From IMG/VR virus record IMGVR_UViG_3300048593_000672, positions 1 to 64,000 of that record: 64,000 bases of DNA; one strand, written 5' to 3'. The stretch is from a virus. Under the pieces are notes generated by a model. It was given only the letters and a program-made list of their open reading frames with translations. It did not search any database and was not told where the DNA came from. Numbering within the stretch: the first letter of the stretch is position 1; every line of letters starts with the position of its first letter. Made by a program: the position numbers and the translations under genes. Of the stretch, positions 34,848-43,841 are shown piece after piece.

Positions 34848-35066
34848 TCACAGGTATCTTAATGCAGTTGCTTCTGTATCTGTGATTGCCCGATTAAACA
34901 TAGAAAAAGACGAGACAACTCCATTAAAAAACCATGTATTATTGTAGCTACCCAGTCTATAAACATGATTAAAGTTTAAAGGCGTAACGTATGACCCAAA
35001 CGCACCATACCCTCTCTGGTAAATATTAAAGCTGGAATTTCCAGTTGAGCAGCAAATTGTTGTCAT
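34848..35066 (-). CDS. LamG-like tail-fibre piece
   Basis: A 72-residue protein resembling the end of a laminin-G/concanavalin-A-like domain: RLGSYNNTWFFNGVVSSFSMFNRAITDTEATALRYL. Such domains normally are 150-200 residues, so only the C-terminal part is present, as a separate gene two bases after the stop of the discoidin-like fibre gene. It may be a relic of domain exchange or act as a small tip subunit. Confidence 0.55.
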   Translation of the reverse strand: MTTICCSTGNSSFNIYQRGYGAFGSYVTPLNFNHVYRLGSYNNTWFFNGVVSSFSMFNRAITDTEATALRYL

Positions 35067-35068
35067 TT

Positions 35069-36007
35069 TTATTCTCTCAAAATACCATATAATCTTATTT
35101 CAGCGCAATCCGCGTAACTTGTTGCATTACTAGTAAATCGATAGAAAGAATAATCAGCAGTATTTGAAATAGAAGGAGAGTACCAACTCGAATCATTCGG
35201 AGTTGATAGCCCTGTTGCTAGGGTTGTCCAGTCCGTCCCATTGTTTGAGGCTGAAATACTGAACGGATTAAAACTCCAGCCTCCTTGCCTGGGTAACATA
35301 GAAATTCTATCCACCATCGCCGTTCTGCTTCCATTAAATTTAATAGTGAAATTTGGGTTTGCTTCATAATTACTATGGAAAAAATCAGTATTGACTCGGT
35401 TTGTTGCCTGAGCAGTGATCAAACCAGCATAGTTACTTGATTCACTAGCAGTAATAAAGCCCCTTGTGTGAGGATTTATAAAATTCTCAGTCGCCGCATT
35501 TGTTCCTAAATAATAAAGAATATCATTCGTATCATTGTCGCTGACATAAGTACAAATAATACCAGGTGGCACATAACCTGGTAGCCAATTGATAGTATAG
35601 GAACCAGTGATAACCTTAATATTATGATTTGTATCTAATAAGAAAAAATCAATTGAATTATTAGCATCTATTTTAACGCCTTTATTGGCGGGTATAGTAA
35701 CCCCATTTACGGTTGAAAGTCCATAAAAAACAATGTATTTTGTGCTTAAATTTACCCAAATAATATGTTCACCAATGCCTAAACTTGAACAATCTATGCC
35801 GATATTAGCCGCTATGTTATCGGTAAAATAATAGCCGCTAGAAGTCAAGGCAGTATTTTGATTGATGGGTAAGGAAAATTTGATACTTCCATTGAACGAG
35901 TTAGGATTGTCTGGCGCGATCGCCCCTCCACTCCCAACCCCTGAAGTAGCAGTTGACCGGAGTGTTGCCATTCTCCCGTCAATCAATTCGAGTGAGCTTT
36001 TCATCAA
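35069..36007 (-). CDS. Tail-fibre protein with discoidin (F5/8C)-like domain
   Basis: A 312-residue protein. The C-terminal ~130 residues resemble a discoidin/F5-8 type C carbohydrate-binding domain: GFITASESSNYAGLITAQATNRV, then WTTLATGLSTPNDSSWYS and YRFTSNATSYADCAEIRLYG. The N-terminal half is beta-rich and probably attaches to the tail. It is the likely receptor-binding protein for surface polysaccharides. It overlaps the gene upstream by four bases. Confidence 0.65.
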   Translation of the reverse strand: MMKSSLELIDGRMATLRSTATSGVGSGGAIAPDNPNSFNGSIKFSLPINQNTALTSSGYYFTDNIAANIGIDCSSLGIGEHIIWVNLSTKYIVFYGLSTVNGVTIPANKGVKIDANNSIDFFLLDTNHNIKVITGSYTINWLPGYVPPGIICTYVSDNDTNDILYYLGTNAATENFINPHTRGFITASESSNYAGLITAQATNRVNTDFFHSNYEANPNFTIKFNGSRTAMVDRISMLPRQGGWSFNPFSISASNNGTDWTTLATGLSTPNDSSWYSPSISNTADYSFYRFTSNATSYADCAEIRLYGILRE

Positions 36008-36477
36008 CTATCTCCTCTGATTAATGCCACAAATTCAGATGGTAAATCAAACGACTCAGCTATTGTTGCCCATAAATTTCGATGCTCTTGAGCTACTTCT
36101 GCGATCTGGCAAAACAGTGGAAAGGCTACCGCAAAATCATCTACCCCATGATCAATGATAAAACTGTAGGCTAGGTCTTTTTTGCCCACTATTGACGGAT
36201 GGCGAGTGTTAGCAATAGCTTCATAATTGATCATGTTTTGTTCAAATGATATTGTCAAATTGAATCCTACCCAACTAGGTACAGGATCGGCAATTGGCTC
36301 TGGGTTAGGGATAATTTCTATTTCTTCATCTGATTCAATAAAATCTTGCCACACTTTTTGTAAAACCGATAAAGTAGGCTCAGTCACTCCCGAAAAATTA
36401 GGTTCGTCATTAATCCAAGGGAGAATGCTTATAATGTCATTACATTCCAAGTAAATTGTAGTTTCCGATCTTTTCAT
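36004..36477 (-). CDS. Hypothetical protein of the fibre module
   Basis: A 157-residue acidic protein (KRSETTIYLECNDIISILPW; acidic proline linker DEEIEIIPNPEPIADP; then helical residues to FVALIRGDS). No family recognised. Lying between fibre genes and overlapping both, it may be a fibre-assembly chaperone; this is positional inference only. Confidence 0.55.
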   Translation of the reverse strand: MKRSETTIYLECNDIISILPWINDEPNFSGVTEPTLSVLQKVWQDFIESDEEIEIIPNPEPIADPVPSWVGFNLTISFEQNMINYEAIANTRHPSIVGKKDLAYSFIIDHGVDDFAVAFPLFCQIAEVAQEHRNLWATIAESFDLPSEFVALIRGDS

Positions 36478-37043
36478 GGGGCTATTCTCCTATAAGAAAT
36501 ATTGATTGCAAAGACTATATTATTAGGAGTGCCAACTTTAGTGCCTCTTACGGTTACACAATTTCTTGTTTTTCCGCTTACTACTTCTGTCGTGTCAATG
36601 ACATATTGAGTGGTAGAAAATAACGTGGTCAAAGATGCACTTGTTATCGATCCTAGCGATGCTACTTGAATCACGCTATCGTTAAGGGGAGCGTAGCCAA
36701 GGCTAACATCCCATCTATTATTAGCGTCTGCCGAAGAGACGGTGGTTGTAACGTTAGATTCAAACAAAAGAATCCTAAAAGAACCACTAGAAACAGGAAA
36801 ATACAATACGTTGGTTGAACTAAATACGTTTAGTCCTGATTGGATAGTATATATTTGTTTAGTAACCCAATAAACTCCATTCCAAAGCCACCATGTAAGG
36901 TCATCTGTTTTATACCAAATATCATCAGCTACCAAAGCACTACCATTAACCCTTGTCGTTGGTTTTGTAGATTGATAAAAATGTTCAACCTCGTTTATTC
37001 TAGTCCCGTTTGGTAGAATATTGGGGGGATTAATTAACAACAT
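36474..37043 (-). CDS. Fibre/baseplate structural protein
   Basis: A 189-residue protein. Residues 24-58 (FYQSTKPTTRVNGSALVADDIWYKTDDLTWWLWNGVYW) have the motif seen in phage fibre and baseplate proteins that ends in a W-x-W-x-G-x-x-W turn. The rest is beta-rich and rich in serine and threonine. Probably a fibre or upper baseplate component. Confidence 0.6.
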   Translation of the reverse strand: MLLINPPNILPNGTRINEVEHFYQSTKPTTRVNGSALVADDIWYKTDDLTWWLWNGVYWVTKQIYTIQSGLNVFSSTNVLYFPVSSGSFRILLFESNVTTTVSSADANNRWDVSLGYAPLNDSVIQVASLGSITSASLTTLFSTTQYVIDTTEVVSGKTRNCVTVRGTKVGTPNNIVFAINISYRRIAP

Positions 37044-37640
37044 TTAAACTACCTCCGTAACTCTAGCAGCACCGTTTGCTGATGTCCAAACACCTTTAAT
37101 CTCACCTGAATAATCATCCCCTTTGATGATTAATGTCGCGTCAGGTTGTAGCTTAACTGTGTAGTTGGTAGTAGATGCTGCACTAGCGTTACAACAGACG
37201 TATAAAATAGCAGTTGAATCATTATAAATAATCGCAGTTTTTCGATTGTTGTTTGCTGCCAATAAAGTAACAGAAGTAGCAATACTTGTTACATTACTTA
37301 GTGTTGAAGTTGCGGCATAGGATTGAGTTACAGATAGCGAGGTTGCCGGTGTTTTTACTCCCGCAACTAAAGCAGATAAGATAGCTTTTAATCTGTCAAG
37401 TACAGTATTGGCGGTTGGGATTGGCTGTATCTCCCCAACTTGAGCAACAATACTGGCTAAAGTTGCTTCTGTTGCTAATGTGTCTGTTACCGCTAATGCT
37501 GTCGATAATTGAGCCTCTGTTACTGGTTGATCGAGTTGATTGTTAACAGTAACGATACTGCTTTTTTTGTCAGTATCTACAATCAAAGCAGCTAATTTTT
37601 GCGTGTTTCCGCCAGCGTCTAATGCTGTTATAAAATCCAT
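37044..37640 (-). CDS. Structural protein of the fibre module
   Basis: A 198-residue Ala/Thr/Val-rich protein beginning MDFITALDAGGNTQKLAALIVD at the ATG at 37640, which overlaps the preceding stop (TAATGG) and has GGAGGG upstream. The pattern of a helical middle and a beta-rich C-terminus with KLQPDATLIIKGDDYSGEIKGVWTSANGAARV is common in phage virion proteins. No family named. Confidence 0.55.
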   Translation of the reverse strand: MDFITALDAGGNTQKLAALIVDTDKKSSIVTVNNQLDQPVTEAQLSTALAVTDTLATEATLASIVAQVGEIQPIPTANTVLDRLKAILSALVAGVKTPATSLSVTQSYAATSTLSNVTSIATSVTLLAANNNRKTAIIYNDSTAILYVCCNASAASTTNYTVKLQPDATLIIKGDDYSGEIKGVWTSANGAARVTEVV

Positions 37641-37948
37641 TACCAAAAAGCCCTCCAAAGCTGGCTAAATCGACTTCTTAGGTCAGTAGTAATATTAATC
37701 TCTCCAATTACTATTACCACGACATTGATTTTCTGATCCGGTGTTCGATACAATTCACTGGCAGACAAACCTCCGGCGATCGCCTCTGCATTGCTGTTAA
37801 AGTCTGGGATATAGGAACCATCAAAGACAATAGAGCTAATAGGTTTTGCGCTGATTATAGCAGCAACATTACTTGCACTAATGACGGCGTTAACCGGCTC
37901 AGAGCTAACAACGGAATTGACAGGTAAAGCATTGATAACATTAGACAT
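37640..37948 (-). CDS. Hypothetical small structural protein
   Basis: A 102-residue Ala/Val/Ser-rich protein with an internal repeat of the type NAxPVNSVVSSEPVNAVISASN. No family recognised. It overlaps both neighbours in the fibre operon. Confidence 0.5.
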   Translation of the reverse strand: MSNVINALPVNSVVSSEPVNAVISASNVAAIISAKPISSIVFDGSYIPDFNSNAEAIAGGLSASELYRTPDQKINVVVIVIGEINITTDLRSRFSQLWRAFW

Positions 37949-38342
37949 GGCTCACCCTTCCAATTACTTGAGCCAGTGCATAAGACGCTGACAAAACAAT
38001 ATTATTTCTAGAAATATTCATATCAAAAGGATAGGCTGTTTTAATAGACAAGGTGTTGTTGCCTTGGTATTTTGTGGGAGTTAAATCAACTGTTACATCA
38101 GACGACAGCAATGGGTAGAAATGAGTGTAATCTTTCGTCTCATCATAATAAGTCTCCCCCCATTCAAACGTAGCTAAAAGAGAGCCGTTATTCTCTTCTA
38201 GATCAGTTCGCAGTTGCCCAAAAGGAGTCCACAAAGTATAGTCACCATCAGGAAAGATAATTGAATAAAACTTTAGATAGTTCCAATCCTCCCCTTGTAT
38301 AATGGCGGCTTCGCCTGTAATATTTTGTAGTTGTCTTGACAT
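37941..38342 (-). CDS. Hypothetical fibre-module protein
   Basis: A 133-residue protein (MSRQLQNITGEAAIIQGEDWNYLKFYSIIFPDGDYTLWTPFGQLR...). Its beta-sandwich-like pattern (DWxxxxF, DLTGxTPxGQLR-like) resembles BppU-type baseplate N-termini and lysis-proximal fibre proteins. It follows a 5'-truncated gene remnant. No firm family. Confidence 0.5.
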   Translation of the reverse strand: MSRQLQNITGEAAIIQGEDWNYLKFYSIIFPDGDYTLWTPFGQLRTDLEENNGSLLATFEWGETYYDETKDYTHFYPLLSSDVTVDLTPTKYQGNNTLSIKTAYPFDMNISRNNIVLSASYALAQVIGRVSHV

Positions 38343-38350
38343 TTTAACCC

Positions 38351-38584
38351 CTACGAATAACGCCCTAAAATTTGAACTGTAACCTTGTTTGCTGTGTCTG
38401 TTACTGCCTGAATAGTATCGTTAACTGCTGACAGTGTCAAGGAATAGGGGAGATCAAAAATAAAGGTTTCTTTAGTGGCAATTTCTCTTTCAAAAAATAT
38501 GTTAGTTGTATCTGATGCTGTGCCAACACTCCCCCCTGAATTAGGGACATTATAAAGCTTTACCGTTTCTGCTGTTGTAATTGT
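38351..38584 (-). pseudogene. 5'-truncated remnant of a small virion gene
   Basis: An open frame of about 77 codons (ITTAETVKLYNVPNSGG ... QAVTDTANKVTVQILGRYS) ends properly at 38351, but its upstream end is a stop (TAA at 38585-38587) with no ATG, GTG or TTG near a ribosome site. The protein has the look of small virion proteins of the type encoded at 39855-40184, with the N-terminal half missing. It is best explained by a recombination joint just upstream, next to the end of the 38601 gene. Initiation at ATT (38581) is a less likely alternative. Confidence 0.5.
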
Positions 38585-38600
38585 TTATTATCAAAGATAA

Positions 38601-39530
38601 TCACAAAATCCTCATCCCCTGCCATTGCGTCCCGCCAACACTTAAGATAATATTCCCAGTAGTATTGTCAATAATCCTAGCGGCGGCTACCTCAGATGCT
38701 ACCCCACAAAATCCAAATTTCACAAATCCTCGGAAATAAAGAGTTGTACTGCCCCCATAAGCTGTGCTTGAATTTCTTCCCTCTAAATAAGAATAGGGAT
38801 CAATAATAGCTTGGCCGTCATAATTTCTCCCGCCATTATAGGCTAAGTAAGCGGCATTTGTCGCTCCGACCTCATTTAGCCTCGCATTCGCAGATGTTAC
38901 GGTTACTCCTATTCGCTTTGTGAAATCAAAAGTTGAAAGCAATAATGGTTGAATCACCGTGTTTACAGCCGTCCCTGCTGGATCTGTCTGTGAGTGGAAA
39001 TCGACGCTAAGTTGCTTCCAATTGGTATTAGCGTGTTTGGCCTTTGCCACATAAGCGTATAAATATCCTGAAGCATAAAGTCTTCCAAGCATCCATGCCC
39101 ATTGATCTGTTAAGTCAATTCTGTTAAGAAAGCCGAAATGATAACCAAAACAAGCTCCTGACGCATTGTAAATACAAATACAGCCAGCGTCACTATCGGC
39201 ACTTAACCAAAGCCGATTAATGCTTCCCTCAGTAAAGGTTAAAGTATGAGTCGCAGTTGGGGAACCATTTATTTTAGTTTCTTCTAACCACCCCCTAAGC
39301 GTTAGCGTCATACTAGGCGCGGAACCACTAACAACAAATTCAACCCAGCAGTTATGGTTATTTGATGTAACTCCTTTAGTAAATAAAGAAGTACCAGATA
39401 CTTTGCTGATGGTTGTCCACCCCGCACTAGCTAAATTCGTATCTAGTGTATTTATTAAATTAATAGCGGTTGTGAATTGATAGCCCGTGTAATCACCTGG
39501 AGTTGTGCTGTTTAAATAAACTACTGGCAT
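38601..39530 (-). CDS. Virion protein of the receptor-binding module
   Basis: A 309-residue protein (MPVVYLNSTTPGDYTGYQFTTAINLINTLDTNLASAGWTTISKV...). The opening 'ALDTALVAAGW'-like helix followed by beta strands resembles a class of large phage base-plate/fibre proteins of unknown function. Aromatic, glycine and serine content is high. It starts in the overlap with the 39530 gene. Confidence 0.6.
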   Translation of the reverse strand: MPVVYLNSTTPGDYTGYQFTTAINLINTLDTNLASAGWTTISKVSGTSLFTKGVTSNNHNCWVEFVVSGSAPSMTLTLRGWLEETKINGSPTATHTLTFTEGSINRLWLSADSDAGCICIYNASGACFGYHFGFLNRIDLTDQWAWMLGRLYASGYLYAYVAKAKHANTNWKQLSVDFHSQTDPAGTAVNTVIQPLLLSTFDFTKRIGVTVTSANARLNEVGATNAAYLAYNGGRNYDGQAIIDPYSYLEGRNSSTAYGGSTTLYFRGFVKFGFCGVASEVAAARIIDNTTGNIILSVGGTQWQGMRIL

Positions 39531-39853
39531 TAAAAACCTCTACTGTTTGGTGTGGCAGAATAAGGGGCAGGACTGACAAAATAAGCGATTGGTAAGTTGA
39601 TAAAAGGTGTGTCTGATTGAATAATCTTAAAAACAGAAATATTGCCAGATGAATCACTTGAAGGTGTGGCGCTCACACTCCCATCCCTTTTAGCAGCTTG
39701 ATTGATTGTAATTTTAGGCAGTCCAGTCTCAATGACTGGGGGAGCCGTATATCTTTTTCCCTCTTGACAAATTTTTATCAAAGGTAAATTAGACCCCGAT
39801 GGTGTAGCAACGGGGATAAATCTTTTGCCTTTAAAATAACGAGTTTTAAGCAT
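39530..39853 (-). CDS. Hypothetical small virion protein
   Basis: A 107-residue proline-containing protein (MLKTRYFKGKRFIPVATPSGSNLPLIKICQEGKRYTAPPVIETG). Several short TxP/SxP segments alternate with beta strands, suggesting an extended linker protein. No family recognised. Overlaps the next gene by one base. Confidence 0.5.
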   Translation of the reverse strand: MLKTRYFKGKRFIPVATPSGSNLPLIKICQEGKRYTAPPVIETGLPKITINQAAKRDGSVSATPSSDSSGNISVFKIIQSDTPFINLPIAYFVSPAPYSATPNSRGF

Positions 39854-39854
39854 T

Positions 39855-40184
39855 TTAAACCGTACTTTCTATGCCTGACAAAATCAATGTTACGTCTGTA
39901 GTTGTAGTTGACTTAGCCTCAAATTGATCCCCCGCCAAATACCGTTCCCCAAACTCAGTTAGTATTCCACTCCCATCGGCAGAACTGCCTATTTTTTCCC
40001 CATTAAAAATATAGTGAGGATCGGTAACACCTGTCCGAGTAACCTTGACTGTTATCGTCCCTGCTGTCGTACCATTTGACGCTCGAATCTTTTCCATTAA
40101 AAAATTATAGCCAGTCGTTACAGTGTGAACAGTCTGGAAAGATGTTGTTAGCTTGATGATTTCAGAGATTGCAGTTTCAGCCAT
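39855..40184 (-). CDS. Small virion protein
   Basis: A 109-residue beta-rich protein: SFQTVHTVTTGYNFLMEKIRASNGTTAGTITVKVTRTG then a C-terminal TDVTLILSGIESTV. The layout matches small phage proteins that form beta-sandwich collars or fibres. It starts four bases after the tail-hub gene's stop. Confidence 0.55.
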   Translation of the reverse strand: MAETAISEIIKLTTSFQTVHTVTTGYNFLMEKIRASNGTTAGTITVKVTRTGVTDPHYIFNGEKIGSSADGSGILTEFGERYLAGDQFEAKSTTTTDVTLILSGIESTV

Positions 40185-40188
40185 GATA

Positions 40189-42783
40189 TTAAAGCCAGTA
40201 TTGTAATTTTAAATAGTTTGTCGCATCGGGCGGTGAGGTTATCACAAAATCCGTTAAACTTTCACCACTACTGGCGGCGGTGACAGTAACCTTTCCCGTC
40301 TTGGTTGTGGCTGCGATAGTCCCTGTTGCCAAAGCGTCAGAAACAACAGAAAAAGCATTAATCCCCACACTATTGATGGCAGCACTAGTCGCACCCGTAA
40401 AGCCCACACCAAAGATAGAAATTGCATCGCCAATCGCTCCTTGAGTTGGACTAAAACCCGTAATAACTGGAGTAACAGTTGAGAGCGTTGGGGCGATCTG
40501 CACCGCTAACGGATAGCCACGCCCAACTATTGCGCTCAACTGATAGATTTTAACACTTAAATTAGTTTGGACAGAACCAAAATCTGTTACCTGGTCAGCC
40601 GCACTATAGCTTATCCCTCGGCTGGTGCTTGTCAATGTCCTTGCGACACTCAACCCGTCCATTACGTCAATCTCGTATCGCTCCGAAACCTCACTCATTA
40701 AACTTGAGGGGCTTGACCAGCCATCGTGACGATCGCGGCGATCCCATGCAATTGCAATATTCCCACCCTGGTCTTTGGTCGCACTTGCACTGACAGGGGA
40801 ATAGCATTCTAGAGAAATACCAGCAGAGGAAATTGCTGTGTAGCTTGCCACCGATGGCTCACTCCCATTAACCCCAACCGCTTTCAGTCGCAATGACAAG
40901 CCTATATCGGACTGGGCTAGTTTAATTTTGCCCAAATAGCCACTCAACAAAACAAACTGCTCATTTGTGCCATGTCCACTAATAGCCCAGTCAGTCCCCC
41001 GACAACCCCGCTTAAACTCACTCAGATCATAGACTCCGGTAGAGATGAGGGCTGCATCCCTGGCCATAATAATTTCATTGCCCAAGCTAAATAAAATCCC
41101 ATTATTCAAGTCAAATTGGGCTTGAGTCACAGAAGATAGTTGTCCTGTACAATCACTGACCCTAATTGTCGTTGCATTACTGGCCGTGGCTGTGGCGACA
41201 ATCCCGACAATGCTCTTACTGCTAACACTGGCAATACTTTGATAGCTTGCACCAGAATCCCGACTAACATAAATGTTTCCACCCCGCCAATTGGTATCAC
41301 CCACAACAGCAATATATCCCGTCCCATCTGGGTCGCTATCAGTAATAAGGGAGATGTCAAGGGGGATAAGTGTAGCAGTGCCAATAGGTGTAGTGGTTGT
41401 TTGAGGATAATCAATATCAGCGTCAATATCTGGATCTGGATAAACCGGCTGAACAATAATCGGCGTGTCGGGATCGCCTGGGTCGTATGTGACACTTCCA
41501 TTAGCACCAGCGCAAAAAAGCTCAATGAGGTAGTTAGTCCCAACCGTCTTTTTTTCTATCCGCCATAAACGATTAACATTTCCCTCGTTAATTGATATGC
41601 AATCTCCAACATTAAGCCCGTTATAACAGGGCATTAAATAAAGCTTTTCAAGCTTATGCTTGTATGCTTTAGACTGATACAGCAATCGGCTTGCCACTCG
41701 TCCCATATCCCCGTCATAGCCGACAATTGAAGTAGTAAAAGTATCTTCTTTTGTATGCGTTGCAGCCGGATCTTTATAGAATTGAAATCCCTTATCATGA
41801 TCCTTACCAGCATTGGTAAATGTAACCCCAACAAATGAGGGCATATCTAGGGGATCGGGTTCAGGTCTTTCATAGGGAGTAATTGTTGGTGTTTTATAAT
41901 CCCTTGCCCCTAGCGCATCAAGATCTATAGATTTTGTTAAAGAAGCATTGCTAATACGATCAAAATAAAGCTTGTCATCAGACTCCCAATAATAGAGAAA
42001 GTTGATTCGACAAATATCTTCTATAAAATCTTTAAAACTACTCCCGCTATTTTCATAGACATCACCAGCGACATTAATAGATCCACAATCCCCTATAAAA
42101 ACAACATCCTCTTGAGTAATTCCGTCCTTGGCTGCAACGTGCCAAATCAAGTCCTGTAGATCGGGATCTTGACCAAATCTAAATTTTGCCTCTACGTCTA
42201 TTTTGGGAAAACCAGACCCCTTATAAAGTTCAATCGGGTACTCATTAAAAGCTAATAAACTACATCCTCGAAAGGCTGGAACGTAGCCCTCTAGAGATGT
42301 TAGAAGATCTAGTGGGCTTTGATCTGCCCTTCCTAATCTCAATTCGGTATGATCATTAAATTGCTGAATTACATCCCCAGAATCCCAAGCTGTATAAATC
42401 TGGACTCCATTAGCCCAGACACGATTAAGTCCCTCATCAGAAATCTCACCACCAATCAAAAATACAGCAGTCAAATAGTAATTTGCTGTGTCAGCATTGG
42501 TAACTGTCGTATTTCCACCACCCCCTTTTCCGCCCGATGACTGAGTAGTGGTCGTAGTTGTGATGACTTCCTTTAATGACTTTGCATAGATCAACGAACA
42601 GCCATTAACTCGATTTAATCCATATAAATCACGAATTAAATAGCCAAATTCACTATTCGGTGCGCCTAAGTTGTCTAATCTTTGGGCTGGTGTGTTGACA
42701 TAATTTGTAGTGTGGGGCGCAAATAAACGGCCCAATAATCCGATACCAGCACTAGCAACAGCAGGAATAATTAAATTAGCCAT
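40189..42783 (-). CDS. Tail hub / tip attachment protein (GTA gp15/TipJ-like)
   Basis: An 864-residue protein. The first 120 residues contain a hydrophobic start and GGKGGGGNTTV loop. Residues 120-430 (GEISDEGLNRVWANGVQIYT, ELRLGRADQSPLD, LIWHVAAKDGITQEDV, and DFIEDICRINFLYYWESDDKLYF) match the central hub proteins of siphophages. The C-terminal region carries fibronectin-like strands and a final IPT/TIG-like domain (PVITGFSPTQGAIGDAISIFG, about residues 770-850). It forms the central tail tip. Its start overlaps the NlpC/P60 gene by eight bases, the usual order in GTA-like tails. Confidence 0.75.
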   Translation of the reverse strand: MANLIIPAVASAGIGLLGRLFAPHTTNYVNTPAQRLDNLGAPNSEFGYLIRDLYGLNRVNGCSLIYAKSLKEVITTTTTTQSSGGKGGGGNTTVTNADTANYYLTAVFLIGGEISDEGLNRVWANGVQIYTAWDSGDVIQQFNDHTELRLGRADQSPLDLLTSLEGYVPAFRGCSLLAFNEYPIELYKGSGFPKIDVEAKFRFGQDPDLQDLIWHVAAKDGITQEDVVFIGDCGSINVAGDVYENSGSSFKDFIEDICRINFLYYWESDDKLYFDRISNASLTKSIDLDALGARDYKTPTITPYERPEPDPLDMPSFVGVTFTNAGKDHDKGFQFYKDPAATHTKEDTFTTSIVGYDGDMGRVASRLLYQSKAYKHKLEKLYLMPCYNGLNVGDCISINEGNVNRLWRIEKKTVGTNYLIELFCAGANGSVTYDPGDPDTPIIVQPVYPDPDIDADIDYPQTTTTPIGTATLIPLDISLITDSDPDGTGYIAVVGDTNWRGGNIYVSRDSGASYQSIASVSSKSIVGIVATATASNATTIRVSDCTGQLSSVTQAQFDLNNGILFSLGNEIIMARDAALISTGVYDLSEFKRGCRGTDWAISGHGTNEQFVLLSGYLGKIKLAQSDIGLSLRLKAVGVNGSEPSVASYTAISSAGISLECYSPVSASATKDQGGNIAIAWDRRDRHDGWSSPSSLMSEVSERYEIDVMDGLSVARTLTSTSRGISYSAADQVTDFGSVQTNLSVKIYQLSAIVGRGYPLAVQIAPTLSTVTPVITGFSPTQGAIGDAISIFGVGFTGATSAAINSVGINAFSVVSDALATGTIAATTKTGKVTVTAASSGESLTDFVITSPPDATNYLKLQYWL

Positions 42784-43201
42784 CTATCACCCCTGGCACT
42801 TCATACACTTTGATAATACGATGAACATTGCTCTCCAATGTCCCGTAACAAACTTTTCTCGCCGTTGCGCTGGCATGAACAAACTTTTTTTCATCCACAA
42901 CAATTGCAGAATGGGTATCTAAATTATTAAACTTAATCGCTAAAACATTTGCGATCTTAATAACGCTTGATTCGACTAAATATTTTTCTAATTGCCGAAT
43001 CATAAAAGAGCCTCTGGCTAATGGCTCATAGTTGGGAATTATGTCATCTTTATCAACAAAGCCAACATTTTTGCCAACACCAAACAACAATTGCACACAA
43101 TCAACCCCCACCCCCTTAACGCATTGATGATGATGATAGGGAGTTCCAAGCCATGTTAAGGCTTCCGTAACAATTTGCTGTCGAGTAATCTTAGTTGCCA
43201 T
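42776..43201 (-). CDS. NlpC/P60 tail peptidase
   Basis: A 141-residue protein of the tail-associated NlpC/P60 family: WLGTPYHHH near residue 18, the catalytic cysteine in GVDCVQLL (C35) and the catalytic histidine in DTHSAIVV (H97), followed by FVHASA. These enzymes cleave peptide cross-links in peptidoglycan or act in tail assembly. It follows GTA gp14 in position beside the hub. It is the first gene of this leftward block. Confidence 0.8.
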   Translation of the reverse strand: MATKITRQQIVTEALTWLGTPYHHHQCVKGVGVDCVQLLFGVGKNVGFVDKDDIIPNYEPLARGSFMIRQLEKYLVESSVIKIANVLAIKFNNLDTHSAIVVDEKKFVHASATARKVCYGTLESNVHRIIKVYEVPGVIDG

Positions 43202-43231
43202 ACAATTAAATTAACATAGCGAAGTGAGACT

Positions 43232-43378
43232 ATGACTATGATTTTGCTATCAGCCCTTATGGCTCTGTATATGTGGTTAGTTATTGAGTCTATCTTTAAG
43301 GAGCCATTTCCCAATGACCTATCCCCTGAACAATCTTCTAGCGATCGCTGGCGACATCATCAGCGACCCAAGCATTAA
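43232..43378 (+). CDS. Possible small membrane protein
   Basis: A 48-residue frame with an N-terminal transmembrane segment (MILLSALMALYMWLVI) and a charged tail. It overlaps the start of the head-completion gene by 65 bases in another frame. The ribosome site is weak (GTGAG). Listed because the hydrophobic segment is clear and the neighbouring gene needs a rightward transcript, but it may not be expressed. Confidence 0.35.
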   Translation: MTMILLSALMALYMWLVIESIFKEPFPNDLSPEQSSSDRWRHHQRPKH

Positions 43379-43775
43379 AGCCAATGCGACAATAAGCTTT
43401 AGCCGAATCATCCGCGACTCCACCCCGACATTCACTACCGACAGTAAAGGGCGACAAATACCAGCAGAAGGAAGTAGCGAGGTGGTAGAGCTTAGTTGCT
43501 GGCTGCGGGAAGCAAGGGTAAAGCGTGACAATCCCCAAATGCAGGAAGGGGCGGATTTGAATGCCACTTACTTTGAAGGTCGGTTAGTTGACCCCAAAAC
43601 CTACGATTTCCCGATCAAGGCTAATAGCCCTATCACCGTCACGGTTAATGGACGCACCGGCACAATGCTTGTAGATACGAGGATGTTAGAGTCTCCAGCC
43701 AGCCAACAATACGACATTAAAGGGCAACTAGGCCAACAAATTGCAATCTTTGTACAGTTTAAACAAAATAATTAG
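43314..43775 (+). CDS. Head-tail connector (stopper-like) protein
   Basis: A 153-residue protein starting MTYPLNNLLAIAGDII at the ATG at 43314, with AAGGAG eight bases upstream; a longer TTG-started frame is rejected. The beta-rich sequence (SSEVVELSCWLREARVKRDNP, GRLVDPKTYDFPIKANSPITVTVNGRTGTMLVDTRM) resembles small head-completion proteins that close the portal. Position near head and tail genes supports this. It is oriented opposite to them. Confidence 0.55.
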   Translation: MTYPLNNLLAIAGDIISDPSIKANATISFSRIIRDSTPTFTTDSKGRQIPAEGSSEVVELSCWLREARVKRDNPQMQEGADLNATYFEGRLVDPKTYDFPIKANSPITVTVNGRTGTMLVDTRMLESPASQQYDIKGQLGQQIAIFVQFKQNN

Positions 43776-43776
43776 C

Positions 43777-43806
43777 TTGACAACTCACTTTAGTTGTGCC
43801 AAGATA
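43777..43806 (+). promoter_or_regulatory. Rightward promoter with perfect-arm operator
   Basis: TTGACA (43777-43782) followed at 17-20 bases by CAAGATAAGAT. Operator ACAACT-CACTTT-AGTTGT at 43780-43797 has perfect arms. The transcript would begin near 43812 and meets a terminator within about 50 bases. Confidence 0.75.
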
Positions 43807-43841
43807 AGATTGGTTTTGGACACTTGCCATGGTTAATACTC

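Noticed and set aside
41127-41543. Overlapping 138-residue leftward frame inside the tail-hub gene
   Set aside because: It is a shadow frame with low-complexity leucine content and no ribosome site.
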